From assembly GCA_031835245.1 (NCBI GenBank), contig JAVKOQ010000047.1, positions 123,501 to 187,500 of the forward strand: 64,000 nt of DNA. Reading direction: 5' to 3'. Below, one piece after another: positions 38,844 through 50,886 of this stretch (the first letter of the stretch is position 1; every line of letters starts with the position of its first letter). The position numbers and the translations under genes were made by a program. The notes under the pieces were generated by a model that made no database searches, had not been told where the DNA came from, and saw nothing but the letters and a program-made list of their open reading frames with translations. This stretch comes from Balamuthia mandrillaris (lineage: Eukaryota; Discosea; Longamoebia; Balamuthiidae).

Positions 38844-38890
<47 letters not shown>
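38755..38890. repeat. (TTC)n then (GA)n microsatellites
   Basis: TTC/TTG repeats (about 38755-38824) are followed by pure GA (about 38848-38888), in the gap between the lipoate ligase start and the nitroreductase end (both minus). Confidence 0.9.
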
Positions 38891-38949
38891 CGATTCGTTT
38901 TTATTTCTCTCTGCACAACAAGAAGGGAACAAGCCAGTCGCAGCCAAAG

Positions 38950-39202
38950 CTAGCTGTGGAAGGTGGCAAACTCTTCGAGCTCGCAGCGCCTGGGCGCAAA
39001 GGTGTTGATGGGGTCGGACATGTCCGGCCAGCCGACCGCCATTCCGCAGACGATGAGGCGATCCTCCCCCAACCCGCAGTGCTCCTTCACCACTTTGGGG
39101 CGTGAGGCCACGCTTACCTGCGGGCAAGCACCTTATGACACAAGAAGGAGAGAGAGAACGAGAGAAGCAGAGAAGAGTACGAGAGTACGAGAGAAGCAGA
39201 GA

Positions 39203-39253
<51 letters not shown>

Positions 39254-39875
39254 GCAAGGGCATGTTAGACAAGGCCATTGGGACTCCAAAAATGAGGAGA
39301 GATAGTACCGAGGCCTAAGGAGTGGAAGCCAAGGACGTTCTGAAGGAAGCACCCAATCTCCAGAAAACTGCCGGCGACCGCATTGGCAGGCAGGTGGAAG
39401 ATGAGCTCCACCGGGGCACCAAAAAACTGTAAGTTCAAGCGTCTCTGCCGCAAGCGCCCTGCCTCATCCGTCCTTTCGATATTGTACATTGCATAAAACT
39501 CTTTGCCGTATTCTTTTGCAGTGCCAAAGGTAAGTGTTTTGTGACGAAAAAAAACAACGAGCCAAAAACAAACACCGCACCAAACATCCTTGCTGCGGTG
39601 TCTTGGTCAGGTTCGTCTGGCCTGTTCTTGTATTCAAGGCACTCAGGAATGCCGTTGTCAAAGTCTTCGCACAACTTTGCGGAGAGGGCCTCACGGGAGG
39701 CGCCCGTTACCACCTCCACCTTCCATGGTTGGCCGTTTCGCGAGGAGGGGGCGTTCCTTGCGGCCAACAGCACGTCCTGGATGAGCTTCGCCGGCACCTC
39801 TTTGTCGGCAAAGTAGTTGCGCTTGCTGTGTCGCTCCGCGATGAGCGTCAGCAGGTCTTTTTCTTTCTTTTCCAT
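38950..39875 (-). CDS. Nitroreductase-family FMN oxidoreductase
   Basis: Exon 1 (ATG 39875) has LIAERHSKRNYFADKEVP, which carries the family's N-terminal R-x-S FMN-phosphate motif, and AARNAPSSRNGQPWKVEVVT, the PSxxNxQPW signature. Exon 2 reads AKEYGKEFYAMYNI, and then RLNLQFFGAPVELIFHLPAN and SFLEIGCFLQNVLGFHSLGL, as in the family core. The last exon has VVKEHCGLGEDRLIVCGMAVGW and a DPINTF end, the usual C-terminal loop. Such enzymes reduce nitro compounds, quinones or related electrophiles using NAD(P)H. Substrate is unknown. Introns contain T-rich and (CT)n tracts. It is divergently arranged with the F-box/ARM gene. Confidence 0.9.
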
Positions 39876-39900
39876 CTTTTTTGCTGCAAACTTTCAAACC

Positions 39901-40009
39901 ACCAGTCATTAATCAGAACGGCATGTTTGTGTCGACTATCAAGATTGATCGATCGTCCTTCAGAACACCAATCATAAATCAAAATGGCATGTTTTTGTCG
40001 ACAATCCAG
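39901..40009. promoter_or_regulatory. Tandem duplicated 43-bp element in a divergent promoter
   Basis: Two copies (39901-39943 and 39967-40009, about 84% identical) share ACCARTCAT and GCATGTTTKTGTCGAC. A GATCGATC palindrome lies between them. They fill most of the 196-bp gap between the nitroreductase (minus) and the F-box/ARM gene (plus). Confidence 0.6.
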
Positions 40010-40071
40010 GACTTGATATTTTTTGCGGACAACGAAACGGACAAACAAAAGATAAGGATTTATCGTAAAGG

Positions 40072-40961
40072 ATGGAGGGAGACGAGGCGAAGCAGGACAC
40101 CCCGGGGGTTGAGAACAGCGCGGCGGTTTTCCTGCCCAACGAGGTGTGGGACATGGTCATCAGTTTTCTGGAGCGGGATGAAAGATTTCGTTTGGGACTT
40201 GTTTGCAAATGTTGGCGAGAGTTTTCGCTTCGACACAGTACGCCGTCTTTGATTTGATTCGAATGATTTTTCGGCTGCTTGCTTTTTCGTTTCTTTCTCC
40301 CCGCCTGCTCCTCCTTTTTGTTCTCACGGTCGCTTTCTGTTTCTGTCCCTGCTTAAAAGATAGGGTGGTGTGTGAGGCCACACAGGAGGAGGCAAAAGAA
40401 TATCTACAACTAGGAGCAGAGGAGCAGCGTCGCTCTCTGCTCTCCTCCTACAAATGCCACTCGGATGTCTACCTTCGAGAGCTCAACCTCTTTGCCACGG
40501 CCTATCTCGACAAAACCCTGTTTGACCCTTACTGCTACATGTTCTATGGGACGGAGTTTGTCTACCCTGTGCTGGAGTTTGGCAAGAAGCACCGTGATGC
40601 TGAGGCGCTGGCTGTCATTCTTGGTGGCATTATGATCTTGGCTCGTGATGGTTTGAACGTTTGCTTCTCTCTCTAGCTCTCTTCTATTTCTCTTATTTTC
40701 TCGTGTTTTATGTCTTGTTTTCTCTCGTTTTTTCTTCTCGTTCTCCCCCCATGTCTTCTTTCTTTCTCTTTTCTTCTCTGCTCTCTTGCTAAGCTTACGT
40801 GTTTTTTCCCTTTAAATAGATGATAATGAGATGCTCATTTCTGAAAAAGACGGCATCAACTTGGTGATACAGGCAATGAAGAAATACCCAAATCATGTGG
40901 GCGTACAAGCCAACGGATGTTGTTCCCTTTGTAACCTTAGCTACAATAGTTTGTTCCTTCT

Positions 40962-41003
<42 letters not shown>

Positions 41004-41793
41004 TCTGTTCTCCCTAGAGTGAGGCCTAAAGAAGCAAAACATAGGTGCCAATGAGCGTGCCGTATTCACAAATGGTGGCATTCCATTGGTCATCAACGCA
41101 TTGCGAAACCATCTTGATAACCCTCTCGTGCAGCACCAAGGAGCTGCTGCTGTTCGTAACCTCTGTATTAATTGTATGTCTCATCCTCCCAGGTTTTCTC
41201 GTTCTGTCCCCTCATTTCTCCTCTATTCCCATTTCTTTCGCTTTCCCTCTATTTCTCACCCAATACAAATATCAACAGATAGGAAACCTCTTCTTGCGGA
41301 AGGGGCACTGGACCTAGTGCTGGCTGGAATGAAAAGACATCCAGAGCACGCATTGGTGCAACGGGACGGCTGTGCCGCTCTAAAGAACTTGGCTTACGAG
41401 AGCCCTAAAGTGGCGGAGGAGGTTCTCGCCAAAGGAGGCGGCTTGCTTGTACTGCAAGCCATGGACAACCACATCAACCACGCGGCTGTGCAAGAGAAGG
41501 CTTGTGAGACTATTAGAAATCTCTTTCACGTTCCCTCTCCTAGTGGTACTTGCTATCTTTCTATCTTATTTTCATTTCTTTCTTGTTCCACCTCTCTCTG
41601 TCTCTCTCTGCCCTCTGCTCTCTCTTGTGGTTTGCTGACGTAACAAAAAACAAAAGAACATTGGAAGCCGCTGATAAGGGAGCACGGCGTGTGCGATAAA
41701 CTGCAAAGAGCTATGGACAAGCACCCCGAGCTGTCGGCACAAAGGGTGGCTGCCTGGTTGATCAATGTCTTCAACGCCCTGGTGGAAGAGTAA
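40072..41793 (+). CDS. F-box protein with armadillo repeats
   Basis: Exon 1 (ATG 40072) carries an F-box: FLPNEVWDMVISFLERDERF then LGLVCKCWREFSLR. Exon 2 gives an a-helical region (ELNLFATAYLDKTLFDPYCY). Exons 3-6 each encode one or more armadillo units with regular phase: DGINLVIQAMKKYPNHVGVQ with CCSLCNLSYN, GGIPLVINALRNHLDN with GAAAVRNLCIN, EGALDLVLAGMKRHPEHALV with GCAALKNLAYE, and GGLLVLQAMDNHINHAAVQE. The end reads ELSAQRVAAWLINVFNALVE. It is likely an SCF substrate receptor that uses the armadillo surface; this is inferred. Introns contain (CT)n. Confidence 0.85.
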
Positions 41794-42093
41794 AGCAATC
41801 AAGGGAGCAACGTGAAGCATGGTTGTGGCATCAACACAGAAGCAAAAAGCAAAAAGCAAAAAAGAAAAAGTTTTAGATTAAAAAAACAAAAAAAAATGAT
41901 GAAGAATGTAACAACATAAAAAATAATAAATAAGAAATAAAGGGGCAACAGAGAAGAAGTAGAAGGTGTTGGCGTTTGTCGCATCGTCATGTACATCCAT
42001 CTTCGCTAGTACGTTTTTCGTGATCTACGAAATACATTTATGTGTTCTCACCGGTTGCTGAAGGCGTCGTCCTTCCTTTTTTTTTAAAGCAAC

Positions 42094-42444
42094 TCAACCG
42101 CCTATAACCACTTGGGTTTGGTCTTGGTAGCAGTTATCGCACACGCGAACGGGATTGCCGTAGCCATACTTGGGCAGCTGTAACTTGTTGGAACTGCAAT
42201 CGGCACAGAAAATCAAGCTGTCGTTTGCGTTCCAAACGAACGTGAGTTAACAGAACAAACAACAACAGATGTGTTCGAGAGAGAGGGTTTGAAAAAAACA
42301 AAAACAAAAGAAAGAAGAAACAACTGACCCACACTTTCTGCAGTGATGTCTGCGTTTCAGCAAGGAGAAAACAGCTTTGCAGCTGCTACACTTTTCGACC
42401 TCCTCATCCGCTACCCAAACAGGCGTGCTCTCTGTGCCGGTCAT
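42094..42444 (-). CDS. Minimal FYVE-domain protein
   Basis: Two exons give about 85 residues, almost all FYVE domain. Exon 1 (ATG 42444) has PVWVADEEVEKCSSC (WxxD and first CxxC) and RRHHCRKCG (the R(R/K)HHCRxCG PI3P pocket). Exon 2 reads LIFCADCSSNKLQLPKYG and PVRVCDNCY (the RVC motif). All eight zinc ligands and the PI3P-binding residues are present. FYVE domains target endosomes. No other domain follows, so the protein would act alone or as a sensor. An ATG 40 codons upstream is in frame but lies inside the duplicated promoter element. Confidence 0.85.
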
Positions 42445-42500
42445 CTTTCGTGCGTGTTTTCCAACCCTCTCGCAGTAGCCTTCTTTTTTTTGTTGGACGA

Positions 42501-42651
42501 GACGACATGAAAACCTGTCTGCGCACGTCAGCCTGATAGAATGAAAAGAATGGCAACAATTCATGAAAGCTATTTCCTTTCCCTCAAGACGACATGATAT
42601 TCACTTTTGCGCACGTCAGCATGATAGAATGCAAAGAATGGCAACAATGCA
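42501..42651. promoter_or_regulatory. Tandem duplicated ~63-bp element in a divergent promoter
   Basis: Copies at 42501-42563 and 42588-42651 share GACGACATGA, TGCGCACGTCAGC, TGATAGAATG and AAAGAATGGCAACAAT in the same order and spacing. They lie between the FYVE gene (minus) and the DUF924 gene (plus). The GACGACATG word is the same as at 3216-3249. Confidence 0.65.
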
Positions 42652-42771
42652 GCATGGACAGGGAAGGTCTGCTTCCTGCGTTTACGTGAATGCCCCTTCC
42701 TTCATGGAAACCAACCGAGGAGAGAAGGAGAGAGCTGGCAAGAAAAAAAGAGAACTGAAACAAAAGGGAAC

Positions 42772-43791
42772 ATGAATGGCGAAGGAGACAAAGACGACGG
42801 CTCGATTGCTGGGGACGTATTGACCTACTGGTTTGGAGCTCAGTACTGGGCAAAGAGAGACCCTCCCAATCCAACCAGTTTGGTTCCCCTACCGTCTTAG
42901 CTTTTACGCTGGCCTAACCGTTGTTTGTGTCTAATGGCGCTAGCTCACTATGATGACCTTTGGAGGGAACGGTGGTTCGCTAAAGAGGAACTGACGAAGC
43001 AGGTTGATGACTATCTACGGTACTATAGTATACTCTTGGCAATCGCCACCAGCGCAACAACCTAACTTTTCTTTTTATCAGCCAAAAGTTTGGACCTTCT
43101 ATTGAAAGAGCCATCGCCGGTGACCTTGATGCTTGGAAGAACACAGGTACTGTTCCGCTTCTTCATTGCCAACCTTGTTGTTGGCGTTTTTTTGTTTTCT
43201 TGTTTTCTTCAATATCTTGTTGTTGTTGTCTTATGTTGTCTTATGTTGCTGTTGTTGTTGTTGTTGTTGTTGTTCTTCTTTTTCTTCTTCTTGTTCTTCT
43301 TGTTCTTCTTGTTCTTGTTCTTCTTCTTCTTCTTCTTCTTCTCGTTCTTGTTGTTGTTGTTGGTCTTGTGCTTCTTCTTCTTCTTCTTGTTCTTGTTCTT
43401 CTTCTCCTTCTTCTTTCTCTCCTTCCTCCTCCTCCACCTTCTATCTAATAGCTTTATTATTCCCTACCCAACAAAACAAGCTCACGAGTCATTAGCATTG
43501 ATAATATTACTGGTACATATCTCTTTCCTTTCTAACGATTGTATTTTTTACCTCATCATTCCCTTGGAACTACTAGGACCAGTTTACAAGAAACATATAC
43601 AGGGGTACAGCCAAAGCATGGTCGGGTGATGCTAGAGCCCTTTCTATTTGCTTGCATTGTATCAAAACAGGGTTAGATAAAGGTAAGGATGGTAGCGAAC
43701 AGTTACGTTTGTTATATTTGTTTTTTTGGAGGCCTAACTTATTCAAAAGAGCTTAAACCTGTGGCAAGGGCCATGCTTTACATGCCATTGC

Positions 43792-43837
<46 letters not shown>

Positions 43838-44146
43838 ATAGAATTAACAAACGAACAAACTCAGACATGCTGAAGACTTAGAGTTGCAACAACAGTCAGT
43901 GGCAGCATATGAAGATCTCTTGAGGGAGGCCAAACAGCGCTATCCAGGCCAATGCAGCATCCTCCAACGTTTTGTAGGGATTGCCCAAAGGTACAAACAA
44001 CCCACCTATCTTTCTCTCCTCAGTTCTTGTGTTAAAAAAAACAAAGGCATGAAAAAGTGACCCAGCTGTTTGGACGTTTTCCTGAACGAAACAAGTATCT
44101 CGGCAGACAGAGTACTGTGGAAGAGGAGGCTTATCTCTCCGGATAA
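42772..44146 (+). CDS. DUF924 family protein
   Basis: Seven short exons rebuild the DUF924 (TPR-like helical) fold: VLTYWFGAQYW (ATG 42772); YDDLWRERWFAKEELTKQVD; KFGPSIERAIAGDLDAW; HESLALIILL; DQFTRNIYRGTAKAWSGDAR with ALSICLHCIKTGLDK; ELKPVARAMLYMPLL; HAEDLELQQQSVAAYEDLLR; and HEKVTQLFGRFPERNKYLGR with QSTVEEEAYLSG ending at 44146. The xLDQFxRNxYRGTA core and the FGRFPxRN end are the family signatures. Biochemical role is unknown for the family. The third intron is a 230-bp TTC/TTG-rich tract, and another intron holds (CT)n. Confidence 0.92.
43205..43440. repeat. (TTG)n/(TTC)n trinucleotide-rich intron
   Basis: About 230 bp of near-pure TTG and TTC triplets occur inside an intron of the DUF924 gene. 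They cause the poly-Cys, poly-Ser, poly-Leu and poly-Glu frames seen here on both strands. Confidence 0.9.
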
Positions 44147-44471
44147 AACCATTCTTGTTGTTGTTTTTTGGTTGAGCAGGAAAAATAAGAGAAAAACAAA
44201 ACGTGTCTTTCTGCGTGCAAAACACTGGAGTGGAGGAGCTTAATAAACACTGAATTACCTTCTTACATTCGTGGCTTTGCAACGGCTGGACCAAAGGGTG
44301 CCCAGCATTCCGCTTGCACAGCCGTCTTGTTGGAATGTTATGTATGCGTGTCGGCAGCATAGCTCCGTCTTCTCTCTTATTACCGGTGATTGGTCGGATA
44401 TCTGGACTAAACTTGTTGTTGGTGCTTGTTCTTGTTCCCCTCCTCCTCCTTCTCCTCCGCCGCATCGACGC
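44147..44471. other. No recognised gene
   Basis: The sequence lies between the DUF924 stop and the coiled-coil ATG. An in-frame upstream ATG near 44338 would add about 45 residues to the coiled-coil protein. Similarity between the two gene copies begins only at MDSQA, so the shorter start is favoured. Confidence 0.4.
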
Positions 44472-44847
44472 ATGGATAGCCAGGCCAGTAAGACGGAAGT
44501 AGAGCAAAAAATCAAGGAAGTAAAGCAAATGATCCAGGAGGTAGAGGAGATAGTCCAGAGGACTAGGTTAGAGCAGAAAATACGGGCAGAGTTGGACGAG
44601 CACTTGCGCAGCGCGGCTACAGCCCTACTATCCTCCTTAATGCAGCAACAAGTAAAGTTGCATGCTCTTCTCAACACCCTCGCTGAAAGGCTGCAAGAAC
44701 ATGGTTCGCACCTTGCTCCTTGTTAAAGTTGACGCTCTACTTCTTCTCACCCACAACTTTTGTGCAGAGTTTCGCGAAAAACTATCGGAACTCACCGAGA
44801 GGGTCTCTCGCCTTGCCTCGTTGACGGCACCCGCAGAACGTATGTAA
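44472..44847 (+). CDS. Small coiled-coil protein
   Basis: Exon 1 (ATG 44472) reads MDSQASKTEVEQKIKEVKQM with regular heptads to HLRSAATALLSSLMQQQV and ALLNTLAERLQEH. A 76-bp intron (GTTCGCACC...TTTGTGCAG) joins in phase to EFREKLSELTERVSRLAS and ends TAPAERM at 44847. The whole is about 100 residues and entirely helical. A paralogous copy lies at 7498-7800. No family is recognised. The intact splice makes this the likely functional copy. Confidence 0.6.
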
Positions 44848-45033
44848 TCCAGACTCTTTTTGTTTGCATTCTGTGCTGAAAGTGGAAGTGATGACTCTTC
44901 ACAGGAAGTTTTCCTACAGCCTTCGCCGATCGAATGGGCGGCTGCATAAAGCCTATGTAGACAAAAGAGCATAAGTGGAGATGAAAGAAAATGGAGTACA
45001 ACATTGTTTGCACGTTGCAGGTGATGTTGTGCC

Positions 45034-46832
45034 TCACTTTTTGCCGTTTTTCTTTTGTTTTTTAGCGTTCTTTTTGGATGCCGGTTGATCTTTGCCTGTT
45101 AGTTGTTGTTTCAGTCGGGCCAGCTCTATCTTGAGCAGCTCCAACTCTTCTTCCAGTTGCTTCGTGTTACAATCTTTGTCGATCGGCTCTGACTCCTCTT
45201 TCTCCTTCTCCTTCTGCTTCCTTTCCTTCTGTTCCTCCTTCTTGGTTGTTTCTGTTTCTTTTTCCTGTTGCGTCTTCCCGCCCCTCTTTTTCTTATCCTT
45301 CTTCTGTGGCGTTGTTTGTTGTGGCTTGTCGTTAGCTTTCTTCTTTGGGGGAAAAGTCTGGCTCATTCGGAGCAGCACTGTAGAAAAAGAACAGTCAAAA
45401 CTTCTCGCTTTCTCTTAAGGATAAGACGCAGATCGGTACCGATGTCTCTAATATATGCCATGTCTTCTTCTTCGTGCTTGTGCACAAGACCAATAGCAGT
45501 ATCGTTCAGCTCCAATATGTACTCTTGGTCGTCTTTTTCGCTGTGCAAAAAGTCCCTATTTCAACAACGTGCCTTTAGAAAGAGAGAAAAAAAAAAAAGA
45601 GAAAGCGACAGAAGGAGGATTCGTACAACGCACAAATATCAAGACCTCCAAAGAGCTGAGCGCATTCGTCGATCCATTGCTTGTAACGGGGAGTGAGTTC
45701 CATGTCCTCGATGACGCTCATGTTGCCAACATTCCCTTTCCAGTTTGGCGAAGTGCGACGAAAGACTCTGTAATGTGGTCCTATCTTTTGAACCCGTCCA
45801 TCCCAATCCCAATCTATAAATGGCTGCAGCAACCATTGTCAAAAAAGAACAGGAAGAAAGTGAGGTCGCGTATACCTCGACAGAGACATAGTCGCCATGC
45901 AAGGCACATAAGGAACGGAAGTCTTGAAACTCTCCCATATCTTTGACTCTCATCTTTCCATATCCTTTTGTGTAATGTTAAGAATGAGAGAGATAAAGAG
46001 ATGGAGAAACGACAACAGAGAAGAAAAAGAAGTCTACCAGCGTGGGCATGCCCTACTTTGCCAACCAAAGGACAGTCAGGAGCAATAATCATGTCTCTGT
46101 GACTGGAATACAACGTCTGCGGGATCAATGGAAACTCCTCCTTGCCCAACTTCTTTTGAATGGCTTTCAGTTGGCCAAACACCAAGGGTCGTTCCAGACA
46201 AAAGTATGCGCTCTCCAACGAGTTAACGCTTGGTACGTTCCCATGCATCAAAGTGAAGAGCTTTGTTCTGCTGTCTTGTCCCTTCGAAAGTCAAGAAAAC
46301 AGAAGCATCAGTTTGAGAGAACAGAGAAGGGAGAAAGAAAGGAAGAAAGATAACGGACTTTAATGCCGCGAGTAACGCTGTAATAATAGAGAAAGAAAGC
46401 AACTATGAGAACAAGAACGGAAAAACTTGAAAGGTGAAAAGTTTTCTGTGCACCTTCGCAGCAACACAAAGTCTACCTTCACCGTTCTTTCAGTCTCCTG
46501 AGTGGTCCCTTCCAACGGCTTTTTGGCCCTTCTCATCGTCACTATCACGCCAGAGTCGTCATAGGACACAACTCTACGTACGAGAAGAAGGAAACTCGTT
46601 TACAAGAACATAAAGGAGCACCAAGAAAAAGCCCAACAAGTCGAACAACAACCAGAAGAAGGGAAAAGACATACGTGAGGTCATCCCATTCGGCCTGTTC
46701 AACTCTAATTTCTTCTCCTTCCACATCGTGCTCTGCTTCCTCGCCGCGATGGTGATGCAACACAGCGCCCTCAAATACGTTATACCAGTTCAAGTGCGCA
46801 GAGCACTCCACCACCAGCAACGTCTTGACCAT
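45034..46832 (-). CDS. Synapsin-type ATP-grasp protein
   Basis: In animals synapsins bind synaptic vesicles and ATP through their C domain, an ATP-grasp fold. From ATG 46832 the exons read TLLVVECSAHLNWYNVFEG, IRVEQAEWDDLT, VKVDFVLLRR, NVPSVNSLESAYFCLERPLV with FGQLKAIQKKLGKEEFPLIP, LVGKVGHAHAGYGKMRVKDM, PFIDWDWDGRVQKIGPHYRV with RRTSPNWKGNVGN, LTPRYKQWIDECAQLFGGLD then ICAL, and ILELNDTAIGLVHKHEEED. Every block aligns with the synapsin C domain in order, including the IPSVNSL, EEFPLI, VKxGHAHxGxGK and RxQKIG-RTS-NWK motifs. The N-terminal A/B domains of animals are absent. The C-terminus is a Lys/Glu-rich tail with a short coiled coil. The role outside neurons is unknown; membrane-vesicle binding is plausible. 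Confidence 0.9.
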
Positions 46833-46966
46833 TCTCGTGCAACAGAGAGAACCTTGCGTTTGTTTCTTTCTTTCTTTATTGTTTTGTAAGTAAGTAATAA
46901 AGGTGCTTGCTTCGAAACTAATAGCTGTTCAGTGGCCTCATAGTGCTTACGGCATAAAACAAAGGG

Positions 46967-48121
46967 TTACTTCTTCAAGAGAGACACAATGGCCTCTGCT
47001 GTTGCTGTTGCTGAGGCTGGGTTCTGACCGGTCACCACGCGATCTATATGTTCATGTCGGAGAGTAGTGCTTAGAGACGGAAGACCGAGGGAACGAGAAC
47101 AGGGGAACGAGAACGATAAGCGAGTGAAGGTAGACAAACCAGATACTTCGACGTGACGACCCCAGTTTTCGGTGCAACGGAAGGTGGCTCCTCTTTCCTT
47201 GAGCTTGTCCTCAAGAAGGAAGGGCATGGCCTCGGTGAGGTTCACCGCCGCCTCTTCCGAGTTGGTAAAGCTGGTGACCACCTTGTCCTTCAGCAAGTAC
47301 TCTCCTGAGGATAGCTTGACCGGCACCAATCCCACTGGTCCGTGACACACCGCTCCTGTTGTTGTTGTTTTAAAAAGACACACACAAGAGAGAGGAAAAA
47401 AAAAGGGTCAGTTGAAGGTGCCCACCTTCTTTCTTTTGAGAGAATAAATAGCAAGAAAGAAGAGAAGGTACTGACCAACAACACCTCCGTTTTCGTAGAT
47501 GGCAGTGGCCAGTTTGGCAACTTGTTCGTCCTCTGGCAGATCAAACCTATATCATAGGCTCTATCATCTAGGACCTATTCTAGATGATAGAGCCAGTCAC
47601 GATACACCACACGCACTGAACGACAAACAGCGAGTGGGCGCACATACATAGGGCCATGGCCGCCCGCATAAAAGATGGCTTGAACCTTGCTGGGGTCTAT
47701 CTGAGAGGGGCTTTTAGTGTTTTGCAGCTCTGCTGTCACTTTGTCGTTCTTCAGGAAGTCGGTGGAGACGGGGTCGTCCTTGAAGGCCGTCACGCTGCCC
47801 TCATCCACTGGTGCCTTTCCTCCTTTTGGACTTTTTTAAGTTTTTTAACGTTTGGTTTGGTTTTTCAGTCTTTCTCATGAGAAAAAATTTAAAAAATGGA
47901 AGAAGAAGAAGAAGAAGAAGAAAAAGAAGAAAAAGAAGAAGAAGAAGAAGAAGAAGAAACCTCACAAAGACCACTTGGTAGCCATTGTCCACAAAGACTT
48001 TGTGGGGGTGAGCGACCTCAGGCAAGTACCATCCTGTTTGCTTGCCGGTGTTGCCCAGCTTGTCGTGGTTGGTCACCACGATGACCACCACCTTTCCTTC
48101 GTCGTTGCCTGCTCCTTCCAT
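46967..48121 (-). CDS. DJ-1/PfpI family protein, HSP31/glyoxalase-like
   Basis: From ATG 48121 the exons read VVVIVVTNHDKL with WYLPEVAHPHKVFVDNGYQV, SPKGGKAPVDEGS, VQAIFYAGGHGPMFDLPEDE across an intron, GGVVGAVCHGPVGLVPVKLS, KVVTSFTNSEEAAVN with LTEAMPFLLEDKLKERGATF, and DRVVTGQNPASATATAEAIV. AVCHGP is the nucleophile elbow with its catalytic Cys. The sequence order matches the class-I glutamine-amidotransferase-like Hsp31 subgroup, known as holdase chaperones and glutathione-independent methylglyoxalases. About 230 residues, which is typical. One intron (about 47549-47650) has a perfect hairpin next to its acceptor; another contains (GAA)n. Confidence 0.92.
47557..47594. repeat. 15-bp perfect inverted repeat next to an intron acceptor
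   Basis: GGCTCTATCATCTAG (47557-47571) and CTAGATGATAGAGCC (47580-47594) are exact reverse complements with an 8-nt loop. On the minus (sense) strand the stem ends about 10 bp before the intron's AG. Confidence 0.85.
47897..47960. repeat. (GAA)n-rich tract in an intron
   Basis: About 60 bp of GAA and AAGAA triplets on plus (TTC on the sense strand) lie in the first intron of the DJ-1/PfpI gene. Confidence 0.9.
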
Positions 48122-48666
48122 TCTTCTGGCCAGAGTGGTAGTTGTAGTAACTTGTTCTTGTTTTATTTATATATGGTGTGCTGGTGAAGAAGCAGTGGAT
48201 TAGCTTTTCCAGGTCCCATTATTTGGCTTTGGGTGGGGAAATTACGTCACCAGGGAAAATTTTGTCCAATAGGAAAATTCAAATATATTCCTAATTTCCC
48301 GATTGGTGAGATCTAAACTAATAGCGTTGTTTACCTATTAGAGACACAACTTTTGATTTTCTCATAGGTTTGGTGTACTGGCGAACGCAAGCCTCTCCCT
48401 CTCTTTTGTGTTTGTTCCGGTGTGGTGTTTGTACAGTTCTTCCCCTCGTTTTCGCAACGTGTCTCTTGGCCATTTGGCGATCCATTGTTCTCCACCTCCT
48501 TCTCCTCTCGAATTATCACCTCTTGGGTTGGTTGTGTTTTTGGGTGAAGACTTGGGAGGGTAGCATAGGTAAACAGTAAGAGCTGTTATTCTGTGTAGAT
48601 ACAAACAAAAGAGATACAAACATAGAAGATGAGGAAGAAACGATAACTTAATTGTTTGCGCCTTTG
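48122..48666. promoter_or_regulatory. Presumed DJ-1 promoter and DDX41 3' flank
   Basis: Close to the DJ-1 start there is a TATA-like TTTATATAT (about 48165). Two CCAAT-type boxes follow: TCCAATAGG near 48265 and the reverse GATTGGTG near 48301. Hydrophobic open frames around 48370-48579 have no support. The rest up to the DDX41 stop shows nothing identifiable. Confidence 0.45.

Positions 48667-50886
<2,220 letters not shown>

Noticed and set aside
48331-48579. Hydrophobic ORFs upstream of the DJ-1 gene
   Set aside because: Overlapping frames on both strands in a T-rich gap, without motif or splice support.
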